The position numbers were made by a program, and so were the translations under genes. Below are positions 27,444-36,198 of a DNA stretch of 48,441 nt, one piece after another. Source of the stretch: Lachnospiraceae bacterium (GTDB taxonomy: Bacteria; Bacillota; Clostridia; Lachnospirales; Lachnospiraceae); the NCBI GenBank assembly GCA_021770755.1, contig JAETQI010000042.1, forward strand, positions 1-48,441, read 5' to 3'. The stretch's first letter is position 1, and each line of letters starts with the position of its first letter. Below the pieces are notes generated by a model, which was given only the letters and a program-made list of their open reading frames with translations, searched no databases and was not told the DNA's origin.

Positions 27444-30074
27444 ATGGATGATACAATTTTTGACAAAATAGAGGATGTGGATCTTCAGAAGACCATGGAG
27501 AAATCGTATATAGAGTACGCCATGAGTGTGATCGCTTCCCGCGCGCTACCCGATGTGCGGGACGGTTTAAAGCCGGTACAGCGGCGCGTGCTCTACTCTA
27601 TGATCGAGCTGAACAACGGTCCTGACAAGCCGCACAGAAAGAGTGCGCGTATTGTCGGTGATACGATGGGTAAATACCACCCTCACGGTGACAGCTCGAT
27701 CTACGGCGCCCTGGTCAATATGGCGCAGGAGTGGTCGACCAGATATCCGCTTGTCGACGGACATGGAAACTTTGGTTCTGTCGACGGCGACGGTGCGGCT
27801 GCGATGCGATATACAGAGGCGAGGCTGAGCAGGATCTCGATGGAGCTGCTTGCCGATATCAACAAGAATACCGTTGATTTCGCGCCGAACTTCGATGAGA
27901 CAGAGAAAGAACCTGTCGTGCTCCCAAGCCGTTACCCGAATCTGCTCGTGAACGGCACACAGGGGATCGCGGTGGGTATGGCGACCAATATCCCGCCCCA
28001 TAATCTGCGGGAAGTCATCGCGGCTGTCGTCAAGATGATCGACAACCGGATCTTAGAGGACAGGGAAACGGATATCGACGAGCTGCTTGCGATCGTCAAG
28101 GGACCGGATTTCCCGACGGGCGGTATCATACTCGGAACGCGCGGCGTGGAGGAGGCGTACCGCACAGGACGCGGCAAGATCAGGGTGCGGAGTGTGACGG
28201 ATATCGAGACGATGGCAAACGGAAAGAGCCGCATCATCGTGACAGAGATTCCTTATATGGTCAACAAGGCGCGCCTGATCGAAAAGATCGCGGAGCTTGT
28301 AAAAGATAAGAAAATAGACGGCATCACGGATCTGCGCGATGAGTCAAACAGGGAAGGTATGCGGATCTGCATCGAACTTCGCAAGGATGTCAACGCGAAC
28401 GTGATCATGAACCAGCTCTACAAGCACACGCAGCTACAGGACAGCTTTGGCGTCATCATGCTCGCGCTCGTGAACAATCAGCCAAAGGTCATGAACCTCA
28501 AGGATGTGCTGACGCATTATATCGTGCATCAGGAGGAGGTCGTCACCAGAAGGACGCAGTATGATCTGAACAAGGCTGAGGAGCGGGATCATATCTTACA
28601 GGGATTGCTGATCGCGCTCGACAATATCGACGAGGTCATCCGCATCATCAGAGGCAGCGCCAATGCGCAGGCGGCAAAGGAAGGCCTGATCACGCGGTTT
28701 GCCCTCACAGATGTGCAGGCACAGGCGATCGTGGATATGCGTCTGCGCGCGCTGACAGGTCTGGAGCGGGAGAAGCTCGAGCAGGAGCACGCGGAGCTTC
28801 TGAAAAAGATCGAGGAGTACAAGGCGATCCTCGCAGACAAAAAGCTGCTGCTTGGAGTGATCAAGACAGAGATCACACTGATCGCTGATAAGTATGGCGA
28901 CGACAGGCGCACGAAATTCGGCTATGACGAGTCCGAGATCAACGTGGAGGATCTGATCCCGCGCGGCAACACAGTGATCGCCATGACGAGTCTGGGCTAC
29001 ATCAAGCGCATGACAGTCGATAATTTCAAGACACAGAACAGAGGCGGGCGCGGCATCAAGGGAATGTCCACGATCGAGGACGACTACATTGAAGACCTGC
29101 TGATGACGACAACGCATCACTATCTGATGTTCTTTACAAATTTTGGGCGTGTATACCGCCTGAAAGCATATGAGATCCCGGAGGCGGGCAGGACTGCGAG
29201 GGGAACGGCGATCGTCAACCTGCTGCAGTTAAATCCCGGTGAGAAGATCTCCGCGATGATTCCGATCAAGGAATTTGAGGAGGGCAGTCATCTGTTCATG
29301 ATCACGAAAAAGGGCATCGCAAAGAAGACGCCGATCATGGAATTTTCCAATGTCAGGAAAAACGGTCTCGCTGCGATATCCCTGCGTGATGACGACGAAC
29401 TGATCGAGGTCAAGACGACAGATGAAAACTCTGAGATCTTCCTGATCACGAAGTACGGCATGTGTATCCGGTTCAAGGAGACTGATGTGCGCGCGATGGG
29501 CAGGAACGCGATGGGTGTCATCGGCATGAACCTCGACGACGGCGACGAGATCATCGGTATGCAGCTCAACACCCAGGGTAGCGCGCTGCTGATCGTGTCC
29601 GAGATGGGTATGGGCAAGCGGACGCTGTTGGATGAGTTTACGGTGCAGAAACGCGGCGGTAAGGGCGTGAAATGCTACCGCATCACAGAAAAGACCGGAA
29701 ATGTTGTCGGGATCAAGGCGGTCAATGATGACCATGAGATCATGATGATCACGACAGAGGGCGTCATCATACAGATCCGTGTGGGTGATATATCGACGTA
29801 CAGCAGGAATACTTCCGGCGTCAAGCTGATCAACCTGGACGGAGACAATGTAAAGGTTGCCAAGATCGCGAAAGTGCGCGAGAAGCTCTCCGACGGCACA
29901 CAGGAGTTCGAAGATGTCGAGGAAGCGCTTGACAAGGTTGTCGATGAAGCTTCGTCCGATACAGAACCGGCAGAGACTGTCGATGCGGTCATGGACGAAC
30001 TGATCGAGCGCGCGATGGCGGATGCAGGGACAGAAGAGGATTCGTCTGGTGATATGGCAGAAGATATCGAATAG
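27444..30074 (+). CDS. gyrA: DNA gyrase subunit A
   Basis: This DNA cleavage-reunion subunit has 876 residues. The winged-helix domain has the catalytic Tyr123 in [11 protein letters not shown], and the quinolone region reads [17 protein letters not shown]. The GyrA box ([11 protein letters not shown]) heads the six-bladed C-terminal DNA-wrapping domain. The tail after about 810 is strongly acidic ([19 protein letters not shown]). Position 88, equal to E. coli 87, is Gly rather than the acidic residue usual at this place. AAGGAG lies 12 bases before the ATG. It follows gyrB by 26 bases and ends at a strong hairpin. Confidence 0.97.
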   Translation: MDDTIFDKIEDVDLQKTMEKSYIEYAMSVIASRALPDVRDGLKPVQRRVLYSMIELNNGPDKPHRKSARIVGDTMGKYHPHGDSSIYGALVNMAQEWSTRYPLVDGHGNFGSVDGDGAAAMRYTEARLSRISMELLADINKNTVDFAPNFDETEKEPVVLPSRYPNLLVNGTQGIAVGMATNIPPHNLREVIAAVVKMIDNRILEDRETDIDELLAIVKGPDFPTGGIILGTRGVEEAYRTGRGKIRVRSVTDIETMANGKSRIIVTEIPYMVNKARLIEKIAELVKDKKIDGITDLRDESNREGMRICIELRKDVNANVIMNQLYKHTQLQDSFGVIMLALVNNQPKVMNLKDVLTHYIVHQEEVVTRRTQYDLNKAEERDHILQGLLIALDNIDEVIRIIRGSANAQAAKEGLITRFALTDVQAQAIVDMRLRALTGLEREKLEQEHAELLKKIEEYKAILADKKLLLGVIKTEITLIADKYGDDRRTKFGYDESEINVEDLIPRGNTVIAMTSLGYIKRMTVDNFKTQNRGGRGIKGMSTIEDDYIEDLLMTTTHHYLMFFTNFGRVYRLKAYEIPEAGRTARGTAIVNLLQLNPGEKISAMIPIKEFEEGSHLFMITKKGIAKKTPIMEFSNVRKNGLAAISLRDDDELIEVKTTDENSEIFLITKYGMCIRFKETDVRAMGRNAMGVIGMNLDDGDEIIGMQLNTQGSALLIVSEMGMGKRTLLDEFTVQKRGGKGVKCYRITEKTGNVVGIKAVNDDHEIMMITTEGVIIQIRVGDISTYSRNTSGVKLINLDGDNVKVAKIAKVREKLSDGTQEFEDVEEALDKVVDEASSDTEPAETVDAVMDELIERAMADAGTEEDSSGDMAEDIE

Positions 30075-30101
30075 ATACGAATAAATAAAGGATGTGAAAT
30101 A

Positions 30102-30160
30102 ATACGGGCACCCGGAGTAAGGAAATCTTATGATTGGGTGCCCGTATATTATATTTTTTG
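30102..30160 (+). terminator. Bidirectional terminator after gyrA
   Basis: The arms 30102-30113 (ATACGGGCACCC) and 30136-30147 (GGGTGCCCGTAT) form a perfect 12-bp stem, followed on the plus strand by ATTATATTTTTT. The minus strand also runs into a T-rich stretch, serving the convergent gene. GGGTGCCCGTAT is identical to part of the structured repeat at 17.47 kb. Confidence 0.8.
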
Positions 30161-30895
30161 GTACAGGTAGCTGTTTCCGGTCTTGCCGACACGGTCGACG
30201 ATCTTAGTCTCGAGCAGTACATTTAATAAAGTACCGGCGCTTCCCTGCGGGATCCTGGCAGTTTTGGCAAGGTCTTTGGAAGTAAACTGTCCGGGGAGCG
30301 TGTCGGGAAGAAATATCATATAATCAGAAAACGTGTCAATGCGTACTTCGTCGAAGATGGCGACAGGGATTCCGTCCATGCGCGAGGAACCTCTTTTTTT
30401 GTTGCGGCCCCAGCCGTTTAAGTATCGGGTTTCCTCGACGTCGATCAGGCTGATGATAAAGTGCAGCCTGGGATTGCCTATAAACATCTTGATCCGGTAC
30501 AGTTCGGGAACAATCTGATAAATGGTGCCGGTCTTGGGTGATTTCCGCTTTGGCGAGAGTTCCCCAGTCTCCATGTCGAGCCACGACAGCCATTTGGTGT
30601 GCGCGACGGGATAGATGATGGTCACATCGTGTTCCTGCAGGAAAAAATCAAGTTTATTCCGCATCGTGTTAAAGTTGCGCGTCTGGACTTCGTAGATCTC
30701 TCCGTCCACACAGATATCAGCTACATAGGAGCCGATCCGGATCTCATGGTAAGCGGGATCCGGGGCATAATAATATTTTAACACACTGTGTATCGTCTTT
30801 TCGCGGAGCGTACCGATGCCGTTCTGCCCCTGGAGGGCGCCGATCATCTTGTAGCACGCCTCCGAGAAAAGATTCTGGTCGATCGTATCTTGCAT
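30149..30895 (-). CDS. Uncharacterised protein with nuclease-fold-like core and winged-helix end
   Basis: The protein has 248 residues of no family I can name. The first half has an arrangement like PD-(D/E)xK nucleases: a helix with REKTIHSVLKYYY, then HEIRIGSYVADICVDG with an Asp, and IYEVQTRNF giving E-x-Q, followed by VTIIYPVAHTKWLSWLD. The last 60 residues look like a winged helix (FTSKDLAKTARIPQGSAGT, then VDRVGKTGNSYLYQ). This suggests DNA binding or processing, as inference. There is no membrane segment. The start at 30895 (MQDTIDQN) has GAGGA eight bases upstream. It is convergent with gyrA and shares its terminator. Confidence 0.75.
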   Translation of the reverse strand: MQDTIDQNLFSEACYKMIGALQGQNGIGTLREKTIHSVLKYYYAPDPAYHEIRIGSYVADICVDGEIYEVQTRNFNTMRNKLDFFLQEHDVTIIYPVAHTKWLSWLDMETGELSPKRKSPKTGTIYQIVPELYRIKMFIGNPRLHFIISLIDVEETRYLNGWGRNKKRGSSRMDGIPVAIFDEVRIDTFSDYMIFLPDTLPGQFTSKDLAKTARIPQGSAGTLLNVLLETKIVDRVGKTGNSYLYQKI

Positions 30896-30969
30896 GGGAG
30901 TGTTCCTCGTTTGAATCATTGTATGGTAATAATAGTTTATCAGATAATTCAGATTTTAGATACATTTTC

Positions 30970-30997
30970 TTGAAAATAAATGGAATCGTGATACAAT
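30970..30997 (+). promoter_or_regulatory. Promoter of cardiolipin synthase gene
   Basis: TTGAAA (30970-30975), a 16-base spacer and TACAAT (30992-30997) lie about 85 bases before the gene. It diverges from the preceding minus-strand gene. Confidence 0.65.
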
Positions 30998-31083
30998 ATA
31001 GTTACTGTTTACGCATTATCTGCATCTGGAACAATTTTGTGTGCGTTCTGATTCTTTACAGTTCCGGATAATGCGGGAAGGAT

Positions 31084-32622
31084 ATGACTGTTATGGGAAT
31101 TGTGCGAAGTAAATATTATGGCATCATACGGGGTGTCACGGTGGGGATCTCGTTTTTTCTGCAGATCGCCCTGATGATCTTTCTGGGAATGTATCTGATG
31201 CGGTATTCGATCATCGCATATTTTATGCTGGAGATCGTGAGTGTGATCACGGTATTTGCGCTGGTAAATGATGCGGAATCCTACAAGATGAGCTGGATCG
31301 TCATCATACTGGTGCTTCCGGTATCGGGGTTGTTCCTGTATTTTATGTGGGGACGCAAGCGGGTGAATTCCAGATATTTCAGGAGTCTTAGAGACAATGA
31401 CAATCACATGATGCAGAGTCTGAAACAGGGTGACAGTATCGTGCAGGATCTGGAGCGGCAGCACCCGAACAAGGTGCAGATCAGCCGCTATCTGCGAAAA
31501 GAAGGGTTTCCGATCTACAACAATACGAAAGCGACTTATTTCCGCGTGGGCGAGGATGTCTTCGCGGCGATGCTGGATGATCTGAAAAATGCCAAAAAAT
31601 TTATCTTTATGGAATATTTCATCGTGTCGGACGGGAAGGTCTGGCGTGATATACTGGAAGTGCTCACGCGGAAAGTGAAGGAGGGCGTTGAGGTCAAGCT
31701 GCTCTTTGATGATTTTGGGACGCTGCGCATCAACACGCAGGCATTCCGCAAGGATATCAAGAGCCGCGGTATTGAGATGTGTATCTTCAACCCGATCCAC
31801 CGCGGTGTGACAAAGATGTCCTTCAACTACAGGAATCACAAGAAGATCACGGTTGTTGACGGCAATATCGCGTATACCGGGGGATTTAATCTGGCGGATG
31901 AGTATGCAAATTATATCGAGCGCTTTGGGCACTGGAAGGATTCAGGGATCCGGCTCTGCGGGGATGGCGTGTACAGCTTTACGTGCTTTTTCCTTGATAT
32001 GTGGCGTGTTGCAAACAAGAGTGCTAAGATCAATGACGTGGATTACAAACCGAATATCCATGTGCTTGAAGAGGGATATGTCCAGCCGTTCATGGGCGGT
32101 CCTCACAGAAATCCGCACAATCCAACCGAGGGCGCATACACCAGGATGATCAACAAGGCGAGAGATTATATCTATATCACAACGCCTTATCTTGTCCTCG
32201 ACCAGAGTATGCGCGAGGATCTGGCCAATGCGGCTCTCAGCGGCGTGGACGTGTGTATCATCGTGCCAAAGATCTATGACAAGTGGTATGTCTATATGGT
32301 GAATGTCTCGAATTACGGCAAGCTCATGGAAGCGGGCGTGCATATCTATGAATATCAGCCCGGTTTTATCCATGCCAAGAATGTGATCGCGGACGATGAG
32401 TGTGCGATCTGCGGGACGATCAACACGGATTACAGGAGCTTTTATCTGCATTACGAGTGCGCTGTGTTTCTGAGCGAGATGGATGCCATAAAGGATATGA
32501 AAGCGGATTTTCTAAAGACGCTGGAACAGTGCGAGGAGATGGATCTCGTCACATGGTCAAAGCGTCCGGTTGGAAATAAGATCATGCAGGCGGCGCTCAA
32601 AGTGCTCTCGCCGCTGCTGTGA
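31084..32622 (+). CDS. cls: Cardiolipin synthase (phospholipase D family)
   Basis: This membrane enzyme joins two phosphatidylglycerols to form cardiolipin. It has 512 residues. Two or three N-terminal membrane segments (ISFFLQIALMIFLGMYLM, IIAYFMLEIVSVITVFALV, WIVIILVLPVSGLFLYFMWG) precede two PLD domains. HKD motif 1 is H252-x-K254-x4-D259 in NHKKITVVDG; motif 2 is H430-x-K432-x4-D437 in IHAKNVIADDE. GTINTDYRSFYLHYE after the second motif is typical. The ATG at 31084 has GGAAGG very close; a second ATG four codons on is also possible. It runs towards the GH29 gene, 33 bases apart. Confidence 0.93.
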   Translation: MTVMGIVRSKYYGIIRGVTVGISFFLQIALMIFLGMYLMRYSIIAYFMLEIVSVITVFALVNDAESYKMSWIVIILVLPVSGLFLYFMWGRKRVNSRYFRSLRDNDNHMMQSLKQGDSIVQDLERQHPNKVQISRYLRKEGFPIYNNTKATYFRVGEDVFAAMLDDLKNAKKFIFMEYFIVSDGKVWRDILEVLTRKVKEGVEVKLLFDDFGTLRINTQAFRKDIKSRGIEMCIFNPIHRGVTKMSFNYRNHKKITVVDGNIAYTGGFNLADEYANYIERFGHWKDSGIRLCGDGVYSFTCFFLDMWRVANKSAKINDVDYKPNIHVLEEGYVQPFMGGPHRNPHNPTEGAYTRMINKARDYIYITTPYLVLDQSMREDLANAALSGVDVCIIVPKIYDKWYVYMVNVSNYGKLMEAGVHIYEYQPGFIHAKNVIADDECAICGTINTDYRSFYLHYECAVFLSEMDAIKDMKADFLKTLEQCEEMDLVTWSKRPVGNKIMQAALKVLSPLL

Positions 32623-32655
32623 TGCGGCCTTTAGTTGAAAACGGAGGATAGATCA

Positions 32656-34122
32656 GTGTTAAAGGAATATTTAAGAAAGATCGATGAAGTGATAGAAAAC
32701 GGAAAATATCAGGATACGTGGAAATCGCTTGCTGGGTACAGGGTTCCTGACTGGTATGCGGACTGTAAATTTGGCATTTTTATTCATTGGGGTGTGTACA
32801 GTGTTCCCGCATTTGGAAGTGAGTGGTACTCGCGCAATATGTATATACAGGGATCGGATGAATACGAGCATCATATCAGCACGTACGGCGCGCACAAGGA
32901 TTTTGGGTATAAGGATTTCATCCCGATGTTTAAAGCCGAACAGTTCAGTGCTGACGGATGGCTGGATCTGTTTCAGCGTGCAGGTGCGCAGTATATCGTG
33001 CCTGTGGCGGAGCATCACGACGGTTTTCAGATGTACAGGAGCGGGATCTCGAGATGGAATGCTTATGAGATGGGACCAAAAAGGGATATCATCGGGGAAC
33101 TTTCCGAAGCTGCTAGAAAGCGGGGGATCATAAATGGTGCCTCCTCGCACAGGATCGAGCATTGGTTCTTTATGGGGCATGGCAGGGAGTTTGAGAGCGA
33201 CATAACCGAACATGAAAAGTATGGTGATTTTTATTTTCCAGCAATGCCGGAGCCGGAGCATCACGATCTGTTTTCAAAACCAGAACCGTCACGGGAGTAT
33301 CTGGAGGACTGGCTCGTGCGCTGTTGTGAGATCGTTGACCGGTTCCATCCTAGGATCGTTTATTTTGACTGGTGGATCGAGCACAGCGCGGTAAAACCGT
33401 ATCTTAGGAAATTTGCAGCGTATTACTATAACTGTGCCGAAGAATGGGGCGGGGGCGTGATCAATTACAAGCACGATGCGTTCCAGTTTGGTACGGCTGT
33501 GGTTGATATCGAGCGCGGACAATTTGCGGAGGCAAAGCCGTTTCTCTGGCAGACAGACACGGCGGTCGCGAGAAATTCGTGGTGTTACACCGAAAATAAC
33601 GATTACAAGAAACCGGATGAGATCCTCTGCGACCTTGTCGATATTGTGAGCAAGAATGGAAGGCTGCTGCTAAATATCGGACCGAAAGCTGATGGTACGA
33701 TACCGGATGAGGACAGAAAGATCCTTCTCGAGATCGGCAGATGGCTCGAGATCAACGGGGAGGCGATCTACGGTTCGAAGGTGTGGCGGTACGCCGCGGA
33801 GGGACCGACAAAGATTCAGGAGGGACAGTTTGCGGACGGCGTCCACAAAGATTACACGTCAAAGGATATCCGTTTTACGGTAAATAACGGCTTCCTGTAC
33901 GCTGCTGTACTGAGATATCCCAGAGATGGCAGTGTTACAATCGAGAGCCTGCGGGAAGCTGACGCAAGCCACCTGCCGCTGTTCCATGGGATCATCAGGG
34001 ATGTCGATGTGCTGGGATCTGACGAGAAACCAGTATTCAGCCGTGATGAGAAGGGGCTGCATATTCAGACGAGATCCGTCCGGTCGGAATATCCGGTCGT
34101 GTTCCGGATTGCTATGGATTGA
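32656..34122 (+). CDS. GH29 family alpha-L-fucosidase
   Basis: The protein has 488 residues and no signal peptide, so it is intracellular and likely acts on imported fucosylated oligosaccharides. GH29 features include WYADCKFGIFIHWGVYSVP, SEWYSRNMY, GAQYIVPVAEHHDGFQMY and WNAYEMGPKRDIIGELS; the probable nucleophile is Asp238 in RIVYFDWW. LLLNIGPKADGTIPDED and a small C-terminal beta domain follow. The start is GTG 32656, placed by GGAGGA seven bases upstream; the in-frame TTG seven codons earlier spans that site. No sugar transporter or other glycosidase lies beside it, which is unusual for a fucose-use gene. Substrate specificity cannot be read from the sequence. Confidence 0.9.
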   Translation: MLKEYLRKIDEVIENGKYQDTWKSLAGYRVPDWYADCKFGIFIHWGVYSVPAFGSEWYSRNMYIQGSDEYEHHISTYGAHKDFGYKDFIPMFKAEQFSADGWLDLFQRAGAQYIVPVAEHHDGFQMYRSGISRWNAYEMGPKRDIIGELSEAARKRGIINGASSHRIEHWFFMGHGREFESDITEHEKYGDFYFPAMPEPEHHDLFSKPEPSREYLEDWLVRCCEIVDRFHPRIVYFDWWIEHSAVKPYLRKFAAYYYNCAEEWGGGVINYKHDAFQFGTAVVDIERGQFAEAKPFLWQTDTAVARNSWCYTENNDYKKPDEILCDLVDIVSKNGRLLLNIGPKADGTIPDEDRKILLEIGRWLEINGEAIYGSKVWRYAAEGPTKIQEGQFADGVHKDYTSKDIRFTVNNGFLYAAVLRYPRDGSVTIESLREADASHLPLFHGIIRDVDVLGSDEKPVFSRDEKGLHIQTRSVRSEYPVVFRIAMD

Positions 34123-34158
34123 TTAGGGATATGTGTGATGCCTTTCGTTCCATTTTTA

Positions 34159-34188
34159 TTGAATTATCGCGCGATCATCCGATATATA
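34159..34188 (+). promoter_or_regulatory. Possible promoter before the coiled-coil protein gene
   Basis: TTGAAT (34159-34164) and TATATA (34183-34188) are separated by 18 bases. The spacer contains the palindrome ATCGCGCGAT. An inverted repeat CCTTTCGT (34141-34148) / ACGAAAGG (34200-34207) surrounds the promoter, and its right arm overlaps the ribosome site. Confidence 0.45.
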
Positions 34189-34218
34189 AAATAAAGATCA
34201 CGAAAGGGGAATGTGAAG

Positions 34219-34938
34219 ATGGATATCAATCAGATCGCCGGTATGTCCCGGCAGGAGCTGATGAGCTGCATCAGCGAGAAGAAGAAGGAGATCGCAAATA
34301 AACTTGAAAACGGGGAGACAGAACCTTCCTTTTCCATAGGCGCTGAGAGCTTCACAGTGAAGGAGTGGGACAAACTGATCGCCAAGATCGACAAGAATAT
34401 CGAGGCAGTCCGGGAGGAACAGGAGCAGCGCAAGGAAGCACTGGAAAAGGAGGCACTGGAGAAAAAGAAGTTCGGCAATACGCATTTTACGAGCGTACTG
34501 GAATCCGGTAGTACGAAACGCAATCTATATATGGAAAAGATCAACGGCACATACAAACCTTCTTTTCCATATGCAGCTTATGCAGACGGCGATACGATCA
34601 CATACAACGGTGTGGTGTTTACTTGTGACAGTGAGAAAAATGCGATCTGCCTCGGCGACATGTCCAACAGGGGTAATGTGCTCACGATCCCGCTGGAGGG
34701 CGGAGGGAGCCTGATGGTAAACAGGGATTCGATCGGTATGCTGGCTGGCGCGATGTCGATGTTTTCGCCGGAAGATGCCAACCGCATCATGCGCGCCATA
34801 TCGGAGGACAAAAAAGCGCAGGAGACACAGAAGGAGATCGAGGACGACAAGAACAGTCTCGGTGATGATGCCGACGAAAAGGTTTTGGAGGAGGCGATCC
34901 TAAGGATCGTGACAGATGAGTTGGATAAAGAGTTGTAG
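34219..34938 (+). CDS. Unknown protein with coiled-coil segment
   Basis: The protein has 239 residues beginning MDINQIAGMSRQELMSCI; I do not recognise the family. The helical N-terminal half has a charged coiled coil at about 45-85 (KLIAKIDKNIEAVREEQEQR). It is followed by a strand-rich middle (YADGDTITYNGVVFTCDSE, VLTIPLEGGGSLMVNRDSI) and an acidic helical end (EEAILRIVTDELDKEL). There is no signal peptide or membrane segment. ATG 34219 is nine bases after GGGG; GTG 34213 is also possible. It ends just before a repeat relic and a bidirectional terminator, convergent with the CheY-like gene. Confidence 0.75.
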   Translation: MDINQIAGMSRQELMSCISEKKKEIANKLENGETEPSFSIGAESFTVKEWDKLIAKIDKNIEAVREEQEQRKEALEKEALEKKKFGNTHFTSVLESGSTKRNLYMEKINGTYKPSFPYAAYADGDTITYNGVVFTCDSEKNAICLGDMSNRGNVLTIPLEGGGSLMVNRDSIGMLAGAMSMFSPEDANRIMRAISEDKKAQETQKEIEDDKNSLGDDADEKVLEEAILRIVTDELDKEL

Positions 34939-34967
34939 AATCGAGTAGGAGGTCTGTGCATAAAAAA
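34939..34967 (+). repeat. Minimal relic of the structured intergenic repeat
   Basis: AATCGAGTAGGAGG (34939-34952) followed by TGTGCATAAAAAA (34955-34967) joins the first bases and the last bases of the structured unit at 17.48-17.57 kb (AATCGAGTAGGAG...TGTGCATAAAAA). The whole middle is missing. This defines the likely ends of the repeat. Confidence 0.55.
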
Positions 34968-34994
34968 TGGTCTGAATGATTTTCAGACCATTTT
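34964..34994. terminator. Bidirectional terminator
   Basis: The arms 34964-34976 (AAAATGGTCTGAA) and 34982-34994 form a perfect 13-bp stem with a 5-base loop. Read on the minus strand it ends CATTTTTTATG. It serves the convergent unknown gene and cheY-like gene. Confidence 0.8.
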
Positions 34995-35006
34995 CGTTAT
35001 GTAATA

Positions 35007-35369
35007 TTATCCGATCACTTTCTTGACTGCTTCCAAAACACGTTCCGCCTGGAAAGGTTTTACGATAAAGTCCTTGGCACCCGATTGAATCGCCTCGATG
35101 ACCATCGCCTGCTGTCCCATCGCAGAGCACATGATCACTGCCGCGTTCGGATCGATCGCCTTGATCCCTTTGAGTGCCTGGATGCCGTCCATCTCCGGCA
35201 TGGTGATGTCCATCAGTACCAGATCAGGTTTTACTTCGTTATATTTATCAACAGCAATTTTTCCGTTTTCTGCCTCAGCAGCGATCGTATAGCCATTTTT
35301 TGTCAGGATATCCTTGATCATCATCCTCATAAAAGCTGCATCGTCTACGATTAAAACATTTTTTGCCAT
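35007..35369 (-). CDS. cheY: CheY-type single-domain response regulator
   Basis: The 120-residue protein is one receiver domain: VLIVDDAAFMRMMIKD with the acidic pair, phospho-acceptor Asp in LVLMDITMPEMDG, CSAMGQ, and Lys in KDFIVKPF. There is no output domain, as in chemotaxis CheY, which binds the flagellar switch. It follows a CheC-like phosphatase gene by three bases, so its phosphorylation state is probably reset by that neighbour. No other chemotaxis or flagellar gene lies in the window. GAGGAGG is about ten bases before the ATG. Confidence 0.9.
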   Translation of the reverse strand: MAKNVLIVDDAAFMRMMIKDILTKNGYTIAAEAENGKIAVDKYNEVKPDLVLMDITMPEMDGIQALKGIKAIDPNAAVIMCSAMGQQAMVIEAIQSGAKDFIVKPFQAERVLEAVKKVIG

Positions 35370-35372
35370 TAT

Positions 35373-35966
35373 TTAGTTCCTCCTCTGAAATAATTTGTAA
35401 ATGGAATGCGCAAGATCAAAAGGGTACAATTGCATTATCGTACTATCGATCAGCTTCCCGATCCTCAATTTAAAATTAATCTTGACAAAAAGATCATCCC
35501 GGATATCGTCGGGAAATACATAGTCTTCGACAATGATCTGCTGTACAGACGGTGGAGAGATGTCGATCTTCTTCTGAAACATCTTACTCATCGCCGTGGC
35601 AGAGCTTGCCGTCATCTGATTCATGGCTTCTGAAACAGCACTAATATGCAGGGGAGTGATATCGCCTTGAGAGTATTCCCCGGTTCCGCCGTTTCTCATC
35701 ATAAGATCCGTGATGATCTTGGCATCGTCATCTTTTAAAACGAGCATATTCGTACCGAACAATCCCTCTGTGTACTGCACGCGTACCAGAATACAGGAAT
35801 TTTCATAATCCTCTAAAATATCATTTTTGTGTGCAAGAGTGACATGTGGCGTTGTAATGGTGATAGGCTGTCCCAACATCAGATTCATCGCTGTAGCGGA
35901 AGATCCGATTGAAATGTTAGAGATTTCACCGATTACATCTGCCTCCTCCTTTGAAAAAAATTCCAT
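35373..35966 (-). CDS. cheC: CheC/FliY-type CheY-P phosphatase
   Basis: The protein has 197 residues and two copies of the CheC active-site helix with the E-x2-N pair: EADVIGEISNISIGSSATAM near the N-terminus and AVSEAMNQMTASSATAMSKM around 110-135. Such proteins dephosphorylate CheY-P. The sequence around ISIGSSATAMNLMLGQPITI resembles the N-terminal part of the switch protein FliY, but there is no FliN-like C-terminal domain. It may therefore be a CheC or a FliY derivative. It lies three bases before the cheY-like gene in one operon and has its own promoter. AAGGAG precedes the ATG. Confidence 0.85.
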   Translation of the reverse strand: MEFFSKEEADVIGEISNISIGSSATAMNLMLGQPITITTPHVTLAHKNDILEDYENSCILVRVQYTEGLFGTNMLVLKDDDAKIITDLMMRNGGTGEYSQGDITPLHISAVSEAMNQMTASSATAMSKMFQKKIDISPPSVQQIIVEDYVFPDDIRDDLFVKINFKLRIGKLIDSTIMQLYPFDLAHSIYKLFQRRN

Positions 35967-36008
35967 GGCAGACTCCTTCTTCGTTTGAAACGTGTGTTGA
36001 ATAATCTT

Positions 36009-36037
36009 ATTTTACAAAATTTTTTTATTTTTGTCTA
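36009..36037 (-). promoter_or_regulatory. Promoter of the cheC-cheY pair
   Basis: On the minus strand, TAGACA (36037-36032), a 17-base spacer and TAAAAT (36014-36009) lie about 43 bases before the gene. This resembles a housekeeping sigma promoter, not the sigma-D type usual for motility genes. Confidence 0.6.
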
Positions 36038-36133
36038 TATGAGATGTTCATTTTCGTAAAAAAATCGCAATAAATGATCATTTTGTTAAATTTGGGCAAA
36101 AACGTACCGACAGCGATCATTGACAGCATATTA

Positions 36134-36162
36134 TTGACAGTATATAAAAGAAATGATAAAAT
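36134..36162 (+). promoter_or_regulatory. Promoter of the Sel1-SGNH gene
   Basis: TTGACA (36134-36139), a 17-base spacer and TAAAAT (36157-36162) form a near-consensus promoter 37 bases before the ATG. A 14-base end of the family A repeat lies just downstream, over the expected transcription start. Confidence 0.7.
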
Positions 36163-36167
36163 TGCTG

Positions 36168-36181
36168 CAAACACGCTCTAG
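36168..36181 (+). repeat. Solo end of a family A element
   Basis: CAAACACGCTCTAG is identical to the right end, plus flanking TAG, of the family A copy at 48.1 kb. No other part of the element is present. A 14-base identity is unlikely by chance in a window of this size, but it could still be coincidental. Confidence 0.4.
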
Positions 36182-36198
36182 CGTAGGAAGTGGAGACA

